This document shows positions 33,427 through 41,019 of a stretch of 64,000 bases of DNA, one piece after another. Both the position numbers and the translations under genes were made by a program. The stretch spans positions 1 through 64,000 of the forward strand of contig NZ_BDAU01000042.1 in the NCBI RefSeq assembly GCF_001612615.1, read 5' to 3'. The stretch is from Nocardia amikacinitolerans NBRC 108937 (GTDB taxonomy: Bacteria > Actinomycetota > Actinomycetes > Mycobacteriales > Mycobacteriaceae). Within the stretch, counting starts at the first letter, position 1; every line of letters begins with the position of its first letter. Under the pieces are notes generated by a model. That model was not told the origin of the DNA. It made no database searches and saw nothing but the letters and a program-made list of their open reading frames with translations.

Positions 33427-35217
33427 CTAGGCGGCGCGCACGGCGGCAGTGATGGCGCGCCCGATGGCGGCGGCGGTGGTGGCCAGGTCTGAGACCATGT
33501 GCACGGTCACCCCGTCGAGGGGGGCCGGGTCGTCGGCGTCGGGGTCGGGGTTCTTGGGTGCCAGCCACAACACCGCGCATCCGGCCGCGCGCAACGCATC
33601 GACACGACGCTGGGCCTTGCCGCGTTCGGTGCCGTAGTAGAAACCGTCGGAAATGATCACCAGCAGCCGAGTCGCGCCGGGCCGGGCCAATCCGAGGGCA
33701 CCGTCGAGGGCGTTGACGGCGGAACCGATGACGTGCTGGTAATCCGGGCAACTGAATTCGGTAACCCGCGCCGGGGTGGTGCCCGGGTAGGTGATCGGTG
33801 TGACCGAGGCCCCGAATGTTACGGTCGCGGTTTCGGCGGCCATGGTGGCCAGCTCGGCGGCGTAGGCGATGATCCACGCGGCCGAGGCCACCGGTGCGGC
33901 GTAGTCCGCCATCGAGGAGGACACGTCGCACGCGATACCGACCCGCAACGGAGGCACCGGAACCGGTTTGCGGGTGGTGCGGGTGAACGGCTTGGCGGTC
34001 GGCAGCGCACCGGCGGCGCGCTGCGCCTCACGCGCGAGCGCGCCGCGCATCCGCAACCGCCCCGGCGGCACTGCCGAGGTCGTTTTCACCGCGACGCGTT
34101 CGCGGGTGGAGGCGGTGTTGAGGGCGCGGGCCAGCACCCGCGCGGCGGTGCGCTCTTCCGGACGGGCCGAGCGGGTCCTCCTTCGACTCGCGGTGCGGCC
34201 CCGGCCCGATCCGTCGCCGAACACCTTGCGCGCCTGCTTTTCAGCCTCGTCGGCCGCTTGTTCGGCGGCCTCGCGTTCGGCGGCGGCGATCTCGGCCGGG
34301 TCGGGGGCCGCCGGGGAGGCGGCCACCGCGTTGCCGATGTTGGTCACGGTTGCCCCGATCGCCGCCCCCAGCACCGAGGCCGGGTCGGGGTCGGTGTGGG
34401 GGTCGGGGCCGACGAGGTCGAACCACTGTTGCCCGAGCTCGAGCATGGCGGCGGTGTCGTTGTCGGTAACGGTGTGGGCCTCGCGCCAGATGGCGCGCAA
34501 CTTGTCGAGGGTGTCGGTGCCGAGGATGGCTTCGATCGCGGTGGCGGCGGGCGCGCATTCGGCGGCGTCGAGGATGCCGCCGTCGTGGCGGGCCAGGATG
34601 AGGGCGGCGTTGCGGGCGGCGTTGTAGGGGGTGGCCGGTATCTGGGCGGCGGCGATCGCGCCGCCGTTGTCCCCGATCAAGATCTCGGTGGCGCTGGCGC
34701 GCAACCAATGCCGGTCATCGGGGCGGCGGCGGATCTGGGCGGCCTCGATCCGGGACTCCTCGAGCAGGTAAGCGGCATCGACCACCCCCGGGTGCGCCAC
34801 CAGCGGGGCCTCCCACACCGAATGTTTGGCGTGCGCGCATTCGTGCACCAGGACGCCCCACACCACCGGGTAGCGGTTGCGGTCGCTGTTGCGTTCGGGG
34901 TGGGCGGTAGCGGGGTCGATTTTCAGGCGGGTGCCGTCGATCTCGATGGCCGCGCGGCCCGGTACGAACACGGCCGGGTTCCCGAACGCCGCGCCGGGGG
35001 CGATGGACACGGTCAGGCCGTCACGGTCGGCGATCGGGGCGGTCTCGGCCGTCATCGCAGCCGACAGACTCGCCCACCCACCTATCACCGGAACCGATGC
35101 CGAGGCGGGCACAGCAGCAGCGGCAGGTGCGGCGGTAGCGGCCGGGGCGGTGGGGCCGGTGCCCGGGGTAGCGGGCGCGGCGGTGGCGGGCGCGGAGGTG
35201 ATCACGTGGCCGGTCAT
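33427..35217 (-). CDS. VWA-domain protein with HExxH metallopeptidase-like motif
   Basis: A 596-residue protein from ATG 35217. After a 45-residue Ala/Pro/Thr tail comes a domain with VLVHECAHAKHS near residue 124, an HExxH zinc signature, followed by a conserved-looking LLEESRIEA. The middle is charged (AAEREAAEQAADEAEKQARK). The C-terminal domain is a von Willebrand A fold with the metal-binding DVSSS motif (VGIACDVSSSMADY) near residue 430. HExxH-VWA proteins typically partner MoxR-type AAA+ ATPases, and one is encoded 32 bases upstream in the same direction. It may be an ATPase-controlled protease or remodelling complex. The substrate is unknown. Confidence 0.82.
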   Translation of the reverse strand: MTGHVITSAPATAAPATPGTGPTAPAATAAPAAAAVPASASVPVIGGWASLSAAMTAETAPIADRDGLTVSIAPGAAFGNPAVFVPGRAAIEIDGTRLKIDPATAHPERNSDRNRYPVVWGVLVHECAHAKHSVWEAPLVAHPGVVDAAYLLEESRIEAAQIRRRPDDRHWLRASATEILIGDNGGAIAAAQIPATPYNAARNAALILARHDGGILDAAECAPAATAIEAILGTDTLDKLRAIWREAHTVTDNDTAAMLELGQQWFDLVGPDPHTDPDPASVLGAAIGATVTNIGNAVAASPAAPDPAEIAAAEREAAEQAADEAEKQARKVFGDGSGRGRTASRRRTRSARPEERTAARVLARALNTASTRERVAVKTTSAVPPGRLRMRGALAREAQRAAGALPTAKPFTRTTRKPVPVPPLRVGIACDVSSSMADYAAPVASAAWIIAYAAELATMAAETATVTFGASVTPITYPGTTPARVTEFSCPDYQHVIGSAVNALDGALGLARPGATRLLVIISDGFYYGTERGKAQRRVDALRAAGCAVLWLAPKNPDPDADDPAPLDGVTVHMVSDLATTAAAIGRAITAAVRAA

Positions 35218-35249
35218 GGCAGTGGGTGCCTTTCGATTGGGCGGGGTGG

Positions 35250-36476
35250 TCAGAGGCGGGGGCCGAGGGCGAGGGGGGCGTGGCTACGTCCGCACACGTC
35301 TTTCACCACGGCGGCCACGACATCGCGGTCCTCTTCCGGCGCGGCCCCGACGAGGTTGGCCAGGGCGGTGGCCTGGTCGGTGGCGGCGGCGATCTTGGCG
35401 AACGCGAGCAGCTCGCGCAGCTGCGGTGCCCACCCGACCTCGCCCTTTTCCTGCCGGGCGGCCAGCTCCCAGGCCACTTTCACCGCCCGCCGTTCCACCC
35501 CGAGCTGGGTAGCGAGGTCGTAGTCGCTGCCCACCTGCACCTGGAACGCGAACCGCGAGGCGAGGGCGTCGGACAGGATGGCCCCGTGCACCCCCGGGTT
35601 GTGCCCGGCCACCACGAAGAACCCCGGCTCGGCTTTGACCACCTCGCCGCCGTGGGCTTTGATCACGATCTCGCGGCGGCCGTCCATGGCCGGGTACACC
35701 ACCGACAACACGGTCGGCGGGATGAGGGTCGCGTCGTCGATGAACAGCACCCGGCCCTCACGCATGGCCCGGACCAGCGGCCCGTGCACGAAAACGAAAG
35801 TGCCGTCCGGGTTCTGGGTGTACTCGCCCACGAAATCGGCGACCGTGGTGTCGCCGTCGCCCTGCACGGTCAGCAGGTCACCGTAGGCGGCCTCGATGAG
35901 CGAGGTCTTCCCGGTGCCGGGCGGCCCGTACAGCAGCACCGGCACCTCGGCCGCGCGCATGGTCTGCAACACATCGACATCGGCGCGCCCGGCCAACTTC
36001 CGCACGTGGTAGTCCTGCCCGTTCGGCCGGGCCACCGTGTTGCCCGTGCGCGCCTGTGCCACTGGGGCGGCCGGGGTGGCCGGGGTGGCAGGCGCGGCGG
36101 CGGGGGTGGCGTTCTTCTTGGTCCGGCGGCGGGCCGGTTTCGTCGCCTTGCTGGCGGCGGGGGCCGCCGGGGCGGCAGGCGCGGCCGGGGCCGGGGTGGT
36201 GGCGGCCGGGGCTGTGGCGGCGGTGGCGGTGTTCGCGTTGGCGCGGTAGCGGCGGGGGGAGGCCGAGGTCCGTTCGGCGTGCCCAGCGGCGGTCAGCGCC
36301 TCGAGGGCGTTGCCCACAGCGCCGGAGGACCGGTTGAGACCCTTGGCGATTTCACGGGGCGACAGTTCGCGGCCCGGGTCGGCGGCCAGCGCACCGGCGA
36401 CCATGCGCCGCAATTCCCCGTTCGGCAGGCGACCGGCGGCCGGTGCGGCGGTGGCGGTGGCGGGTGTGGTGGTCAT
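35250..36476 (-). CDS. Winged helix-MoxR/CobS-type AAA+ ATPase fusion
   Basis: A 408-residue protein from ATG 36476 after CAGGAGTT. Residues 10-80 are a winged helix (ELSPREIAKGLNRSSGAVGNAL), then an Ala/Pro linker with basic KPARRRTKKN. The AAA+ domain has Walker A GPPGTGKTS near residue 184, Walker B VLFIDDATL with Asp in place of the usual Glu, and FFVVAGHNPG as a sensor-like segment, as in MoxR/CobS proteins. A DNA-binding head on a MoxR ATPase is unusual. It is followed by the VWA-HExxH gene. The same winged helix recurs in the regulator at 31370-32179. Confidence 0.85.
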   Translation of the reverse strand: MTTTPATATAAPAAGRLPNGELRRMVAGALAADPGRELSPREIAKGLNRSSGAVGNALEALTAAGHAERTSASPRRYRANANTATAATAPAATTPAPAAPAAPAAPAASKATKPARRRTKKNATPAAAPATPATPAAPVAQARTGNTVARPNGQDYHVRKLAGRADVDVLQTMRAAEVPVLLYGPPGTGKTSLIEAAYGDLLTVQGDGDTTVADFVGEYTQNPDGTFVFVHGPLVRAMREGRVLFIDDATLIPPTVLSVVYPAMDGRREIVIKAHGGEVVKAEPGFFVVAGHNPGVHGAILSDALASRFAFQVQVGSDYDLATQLGVERRAVKVAWELAARQEKGEVGWAPQLRELLAFAKIAAATDQATALANLVGAAPEEDRDVVAAVVKDVCGRSHAPLALGPRL

Positions 36477-36858
36477 TGGCAACTCCTGAAAATCCGTTCC
36501 GAATTCGTGCGCCGTTTCCGGCACAGGTGCGGCGGGGCCGCCATTCGGATTTCTGCGAATTTCCCGGCGAATTCCGGGAACGGGGTCGACGCTAGCTCGA
36601 CCTCGAACGGGCTCACAACCCTAAAAGGGCTCGAATTTCCGGAATTTCCGGACAACGGCGAGGCGCGCAGCGCAATACGAACATGAAACGCGCACAGCAA
36701 TACTCACGCCCCGACGACAGGCGGCCAGCCAAACGAATGAAAAGGCAACAAAGAGATAAAAGAAGAACAAGAAAGTAAGGGGAACAAGACGGACGGAGCA
36801 GCAGGAGACAGGACACCAACCGAATGCTGGAGGCGGGCGGCGACGGACCGGCGACGCA

Positions 36859-36884
36859 TGTCTATATAGCTTTGTATATAGACA
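36859..36884. repeat. Perfect AT-rich inverted repeat
   Basis: TGTCTATATA (36859-36868), loop GCTTTG, TATATAGACA (36875-36884). An AT-rich palindrome in a GC-rich genome is likely to be an operator or an unwinding element. Confidence 0.8.
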
Positions 36885-36960
36885 ATCCTGGATGTCATCC
36901 GCGCGGATATACGGCCTACTACCTGCGGATATGCTGACTAGAGGTGGGGATACTTGACCG

Positions 36961-37008
36961 CCCCACGTATTTCCGCACGTATCTCCCCACGTATTTCCCC
37001 ATGTATCG
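36961..37008. repeat. Four tandem 12-bp iterons
   Basis: CCCCACGTATTT, CCGCACGTATCT, CCCCACGTATTT and CCCCATGTATCG follow each other without gaps. The exact 12-base spacing and shared CC-CACGTAT core suggest cooperative binding of a protein, as at replication or partition sites. Confidence 0.85.
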
Positions 37009-37226
37009 ACCGGGCAGAACTCGCAGAGAGTTCCGGGGAGCGAATTTCCGGGGATTCCGAATCGATCCGACTCGATAGATTTCGGAGAACACTGTCGGGC
37101 GACCCGAATATTGGAGCGCCGATTAAGGGCGAATGGCCGCAGCGAATTCGACCATTCCCGGCAATAGACTACCCGCTGTTTACACATTTTTAGGCGTGTA
37201 CGGGTAGTTGATTTCTGCCCGACCAG

Positions 37227-39017
37227 TCAGGGTTCGGGCTGGAGTGGATTGTGGTCTTCTCCTCGGCGGAGGTGTTCGAGGAGTTCGCGGGTTTCTCGGC
37301 TCGGGGTTTCGCCGATCTCGCCGAGTTTGCGGGTCATGAGCGTGTAGGTGCGGGCGAGAGCGGCGTATTCGCCCAGGCGTGCGTGCTGGCGCAGGATGTC
37401 GCGCCAGACGGTTTCGTTGTAGGGGTCGGTTTCGGCTGTCAGCTCGAGCAGCCCGAGGGTTGTGCGGGGGTCGTGGTCGGCGTCGTGGGTGGCCAGCCAG
37501 TCCAGCGCGTTGTGGGCGTCGCGGCGCGCGGATTCGCGCAGCGGTTCGATCCAGGAGCCGGTGATGTCGGTGGCCAGGTCGGTGGTGGCGATGCCGGTGA
37601 TGGCCCGGCACGCGGCACTGCGGTCGGTGTCGCTGCTGGCGCGGCGGCGCGCGGCGACAGCGGCGAGGAACTCCCAGTAGTCGACACTCGCCGCGGTCGC
37701 CGACAGGCGGCAGTGCAGCCGGTCATCGATGAGCACCCCGGTGATCTGCCCGCCGGTGGCCGTCGTGATCGAGGCTCGCAGCCGCGAGAGGGCATTGCTC
37801 AACGCGGCCGAGCGCTCCGGTGAATGCCCGCCCCAGATCAGATCGATCAACCGAGATCGGCTCAACCCCTCCGGGTGCAGTGCCAGCAGGGCCACGATCT
37901 CGCGGCTGCGCGGCTGCAACTGGCTCGTGATCTCCACCTGCTCACCGGACTCGGGCGCACGCCAGAAGACCCTCGTCGCCCCGAACACGAACACCGACAG
38001 GGCAGGCGAGTCGAACTCCGGCGGCGCGGTGGCCGGGCTGGACTCCGCCGCGGCGAGGTCGTCCTCGCCCAGCTGGCCGGCGTCCTCGGCTTCGCTCGCG
38101 AGGACAGGCTCGGGAGCCGGTGGCCCCGCGCTGGGCACCGGAGGTTCGGCGACTACGGGCTCCGGCGCGGGTGGGCGCGGTGGCGGCGGCAGGTCGATCC
38201 GGTAGATCCTCGGCCCGGAGTCATCACGGCGGCTCGGGCGGTCCTGGCGGACAGCCCGGGGTGTGCGCTGCTGGGCGAGGCGTTCGCGGCGGCCCTCGGC
38301 GCGGAGCTGGAGTTGCACGGCGGTGGTGATGAGCCGGGCAGGCGGGAGCAGTTGCGAGGACCGCCGGACGCGGCGGCCTGCCAGTAGCGCCTGAGCACCG
38401 GCGCGGGTGGCGGGCAGGGTACCCACTACCGGGACACCGAGGGCAGTGGCGTAGTCGAGGCTGCCGCCGATGAGCACGACACCCCGGGGGCGGCCGTGGC
38501 GGGTGAGGGCTCGGATGCGCCGGATAGCGGGCTCGGGGTCGATGTGCTCGGCACGCACGACGAACAGGCAGGCGTCGGCGGCGGCGATGACCGGGTGCGG
38601 GGCCGAGTCCGGCTCGGGGACACCACAATCGGCGAGCACGGTCGCGCCGAGCCCCCGCCAGTTCGCGTAGCGGCCGGTGAGAAGTTCGGCGGCGGGGACA
38701 GCGCGTTCGGGGTCGCGGTGCGGTGGCGCGGCCAGTAGCGCCTCTCCGCCGGGCAGGAACTGCGCGTGCTGCGCCAGCAGATCCGGGGTGATCGGCTCGC
38801 CGGGGGTAGTCCTGCGGGCCAGGCTCGCCAACCCGAGATACGGGTCCGCGCCGACCATGTCGGCGAGCTGCCCGCCTGCGGGGTCGGCTTCGACGATGAG
38901 GGCGGTTTCCGGGCCGGGCCAGGTGTGGGCGAGGGCGACGGTGGTCGTGGTGGTTCCGGCGCGGGGGCTCAGTCCGGCGACGGCGATCAGTAGTGGCGCC
39001 TGCGAGCCTGGCCTCAT
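37227..39017 (-). CDS. ParA/MinD-like ATPase fused to OmpR-BTAD regulator domain
   Basis: A 596-residue fusion from ATG 39017. Residues 8-225 are ParA/MinD-like: the P-loop position reads LSPRAGTTTTTVALAHTW, followed by EADPAGGQLADMVG and TVLADCGVPE. The P-loop lysines are absent, so nucleotide hydrolysis is doubtful. A Pro-rich linker follows. From about 340 comes an OmpR-type winged helix (LLALHPEGLSRSRLIDLIWGG) and then a BTAD helical domain (LLELTAETDPYNETVWRDILR), as in SARP/AfsR regulators. It starts four bases after the VirB8-like gene. It may link element partition or envelope targeting to gene control. Confidence 0.8.
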   Translation of the reverse strand: MRPGSQAPLLIAVAGLSPRAGTTTTTVALAHTWPGPETALIVEADPAGGQLADMVGADPYLGLASLARRTTPGEPITPDLLAQHAQFLPGGEALLAAPPHRDPERAVPAAELLTGRYANWRGLGATVLADCGVPEPDSAPHPVIAAADACLFVVRAEHIDPEPAIRRIRALTRHGRPRGVVLIGGSLDYATALGVPVVGTLPATRAGAQALLAGRRVRRSSQLLPPARLITTAVQLQLRAEGRRERLAQQRTPRAVRQDRPSRRDDSGPRIYRIDLPPPPRPPAPEPVVAEPPVPSAGPPAPEPVLASEAEDAGQLGEDDLAAAESSPATAPPEFDSPALSVFVFGATRVFWRAPESGEQVEITSQLQPRSREIVALLALHPEGLSRSRLIDLIWGGHSPERSAALSNALSRLRASITTATGGQITGVLIDDRLHCRLSATAASVDYWEFLAAVAARRRASSDTDRSAACRAITGIATTDLATDITGSWIEPLRESARRDAHNALDWLATHDADHDPRTTLGLLELTAETDPYNETVWRDILRQHARLGEYAALARTYTLMTRKLGEIGETPSRETRELLEHLRRGEDHNPLQPEP

Positions 39018-39021
39018 CCCT

Positions 39022-39783
39022 CTATCCCTGCTTCTGGACGTTGGAGATCAGCAGCAGCGCGGTACCGGTGCCGGTGTCGGCGGCGGCGGGGCGGGTGTTG
39101 ATCAGCTGGAGGTAGTCGACGCGGGTACGGTCCGGACGCAGCTCGACGATGTGGACGTTCGCGGTGGTCGGTGCGATCGGGGTGATCGCCACGCAGTGCC
39201 GGGTGCCGGGCGGGATGCTGGCGATGCCCGCGGCGAGGGCTTCGGCGGTGATCCCGGTCTCGGGCGCGAGCAACGGCATCGCTTTGCTGGCATCACGGTC
39301 GATGTAGTAGGCGGATTCGAACGAGGCGATCACCCCGGCCAGGGTTGTGGGGTCACCGGCGCGGTCGGTGACGACCTCGCCCGAGAGCCCGGCGCACGGG
39401 CCGCCCTGCGCCGTGGTGGTCGGGCTCGGCGGCGCGGCGGTGGCCTGGACCTGCTGACCGGCGTCGCGGCTGTCGGTCGCCGTGCCCACCAGGGTCCCGG
39501 TCAGTATTGCGATGGCGGCCCCCAGCGCGGCCCAGGCCCCGCGCGGCAGCCGGTCCCCGATGCTGACCCACCATCCGGAAAACCGGCCCGTGTCGGCGGT
39601 GCCGGGAGTGTCGGGTAGCGGGGCGAGCCAGACGGCCTCGGGCAAGGGCGACTGGCGGGGCTCGTCGACGCCGGAGACGAACCTGGAGTCGGCAACGAAG
39701 TGCGAGTCCGGAAGAGACTGAGGCAGGTAGACCCAGGTTTCGGCGGCGTCGTCATCGGTTGGGTTGTGGGGGTACCTCGTCAT
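39022..39783 (-). CDS. Single-pass membrane protein, VirB8-like architecture
   Basis: A 253-residue protein from ATG 39783. It has a cytoplasmic N terminus of about 85 residues, one membrane helix (WAALGAAIAILTGTLVGTA), a Thr/Pro spacer and an exported domain. That domain contains LAGVIASFESAYYIDRDASKAMPLL, matching the start of NTF2-like folds, then beta strands. VirB8/TcpC proteins of type IV systems have this layout, and a VirB8 is otherwise missing from the transfer genes. The assignment rests on architecture, not on clear sequence identity. Confidence 0.6.
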   Translation of the reverse strand: MTRYPHNPTDDDAAETWVYLPQSLPDSHFVADSRFVSGVDEPRQSPLPEAVWLAPLPDTPGTADTGRFSGWWVSIGDRLPRGAWAALGAAIAILTGTLVGTATDSRDAGQQVQATAAPPSPTTTAQGGPCAGLSGEVVTDRAGDPTTLAGVIASFESAYYIDRDASKAMPLLAPETGITAEALAAGIASIPPGTRHCVAITPIAPTTANVHIVELRPDRTRVDYLQLINTRPAAADTGTGTALLLISNVQKQG

Positions 39784-39817
39784 TCATCTCGCCTCGGGAT
39801 GGTCGATGCTCCGGGGG

Positions 39818-39862
39818 CCTGCCCGCACCCCGGGGAAGAGGGGGTTGCGGGGTGCGGGCAGG
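39818..39862. terminator. 14-bp hairpin between lipase-like and VirB8-like genes
   Basis: CCTGCCCGCACCCC at 39818-39831 pairs with 39849-39862, with further outer pairing of CTCCGGGG and CCCCGGAG. It lies just downstream of the lipase-like gene on the minus strand and may end or weaken transcription into the next two genes. Confidence 0.65.
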
Positions 39863-39876
39863 TTTCCCCGGAGGGG

Positions 39877-41019
39877 TCAGGGGCGGCTCGTGTGTTCGGC
39901 CTCCGGTGCCACCGGTGTCGTGGGGGGCTGGTGTGGGGGTCGGCTGGTGATGTCCACGGTGAGCCGGGCCAGGACATCGGATATCGCCAGGTGCGCGGTG
40001 CTGCGGTGATCGGCGTCGTACTCGCGCCAGTCGACCTGCGTGCCGCGCTGCCGGTAGGCGATCAGGGTGCGCCGACCGGCGCGCACGGGGACAACGATGT
40101 CGAGTCCGCCGTGGTAGAGGTGCAGCGGCATCGCGGGGCGGGTGTGGGCGAGGGTCTCCATCGCCAGTACCCGCCGCCACCAGTGATCGTTCCAGGGCTC
40201 GGGACGACGGCACCAGTGCCCCACCGGTTGCGGGAACTGTTGCAGCAGTTCGGCGGCGGTGAGGTGCTGGGCCTGCTCGACGGCGCGCACCCCGTCCTCG
40301 GACAGCACGTGACGCAGCGGCAGATGCTCATAAGCGTGGGAGAGGCCGACCAGGGCGGCGAGCCCGAGGCCGGTGGCCTCGCCGCGGTTGAACGCGGGAG
40401 CCAGGGCGGCGAGGTCGGAGGCCACGGCACCGGCGGCGATGCCGCGCAGATCCAGCTCCGGCGCGTACCAGGGATGTAGTTCCCCGGCGGCAGCGACCGC
40501 GCGCCCGCCATCGGCGTACCCCCACGCCACCACCGGTGCGACCGCGACACCGAGGTCCGCGCCCCGATACACCGCACGCGCGAGATCCAGCGCCACCCGG
40601 CCCCCGGCGCGGGCGGCGAGGAAGGTGTGCGGTCCGTCCCCGGTGAGCCCGAGTCCCTCCCCGTCAGGGATCGCCACCACCCACCCTCGCCGCAACGCGG
40701 CATCGATGCCGGTGGTGTCGGGTTCGGCACCGATCGCCAGCAACTGCGAGGGCGCGCACACACCGCCCAGGCCGCGAAACCCCGGGCAGTACACCAGGAT
40801 CGCGGTCGCGCCAGGATCTGCGACCGCCTCTGGAATCAGCACGATCCCCGAGGCGGCGATGGGTTCGGAGCGGGAATTGGCCGAGACGTAGATGACCTGC
40901 CACGCCCCGCGCGCCTCGCTCAGCTGGGCAACGAACACCGGCCGTGTGCGCACCAGATCTCCGGGACGGTAGCCGTCGAGAGTCGCGACGTCGCAGAAGT
41001 CGTTGCTGCTGGCGGTCAC
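39877..41019 (-). CDS. Secretory-lipase-family protein with Ala in place of the nucleophile Ser
   Basis: A 380-residue protein from GTG 41019, overlapping the cutinase stop by GTGA. It follows the LIP (secretory lipase, Pfam03583) pattern: FCDVATLDGYRPGDLVRTRPV, ILVYCPGFRGLGGVCAPS, and a late VPVRAGRRTLIAYRQRGTQVDW. The elbow that is normally G-Y-S-x-G-G reads WGYADGGRA (near residue 168), so the serine is an alanine. No signal peptide is evident at this start. It is the second serine-less hydrolase of the element. It may be a structural or lipid-binding protein. Confidence 0.78.
   Translation of the reverse strand: MTASSNDFCDVATLDGYRPGDLVRTRPVFVAQLSEARGAWQVIYVSANSRSEPIAASGIVLIPEAVADPGATAILVYCPGFRGLGGVCAPSQLLAIGAEPDTTGIDAALRRGWVVAIPDGEGLGLTGDGPHTFLAARAGGRVALDLARAVYRGADLGVAVAPVVAWGYADGGRAVAAAGELHPWYAPELDLRGIAAGAVASDLAALAPAFNRGEATGLGLAALVGLSHAYEHLPLRHVLSEDGVRAVEQAQHLTAAELLQQFPQPVGHWCRRPEPWNDHWWRRVLAMETLAHTRPAMPLHLYHGGLDIVVPVRAGRRTLIAYRQRGTQVDWREYDADHRSTAHLAISDVLARLTVDITSRPPHQPPTTPVAPEAEHTSRP

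Larger units (their letters stand above)
36477..37226. other. 750-base origin-like or control region
   Basis: No gene is convincing here. It contains a purine-rich low-GC tract (36740-36790), a perfect 10-bp inverted repeat of an AT-rich motif (36859-36884), two GCGGATAT copies (near 36903 and 36925), four 12-bp iterons (36961-37008), and repeated ATTTCCGG motifs (36630-36655, 37040-37060). The combination of iterons, AT-rich DNA and a neighbouring ParA-like gene resembles plasmid replication or partition sites. It also must contain the promoter of the MoxR gene. Confidence 0.55.

Noticed and set aside
33499..36686. Long plus-strand frames over the VWA and MoxR genes
   Set aside because: They are shadows of well-supported minus-strand genes with motif-bearing proteins.
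36961..37008. A CRISPR array
   Set aside because: The repeats are 12 bases and directly adjacent with no spacers.
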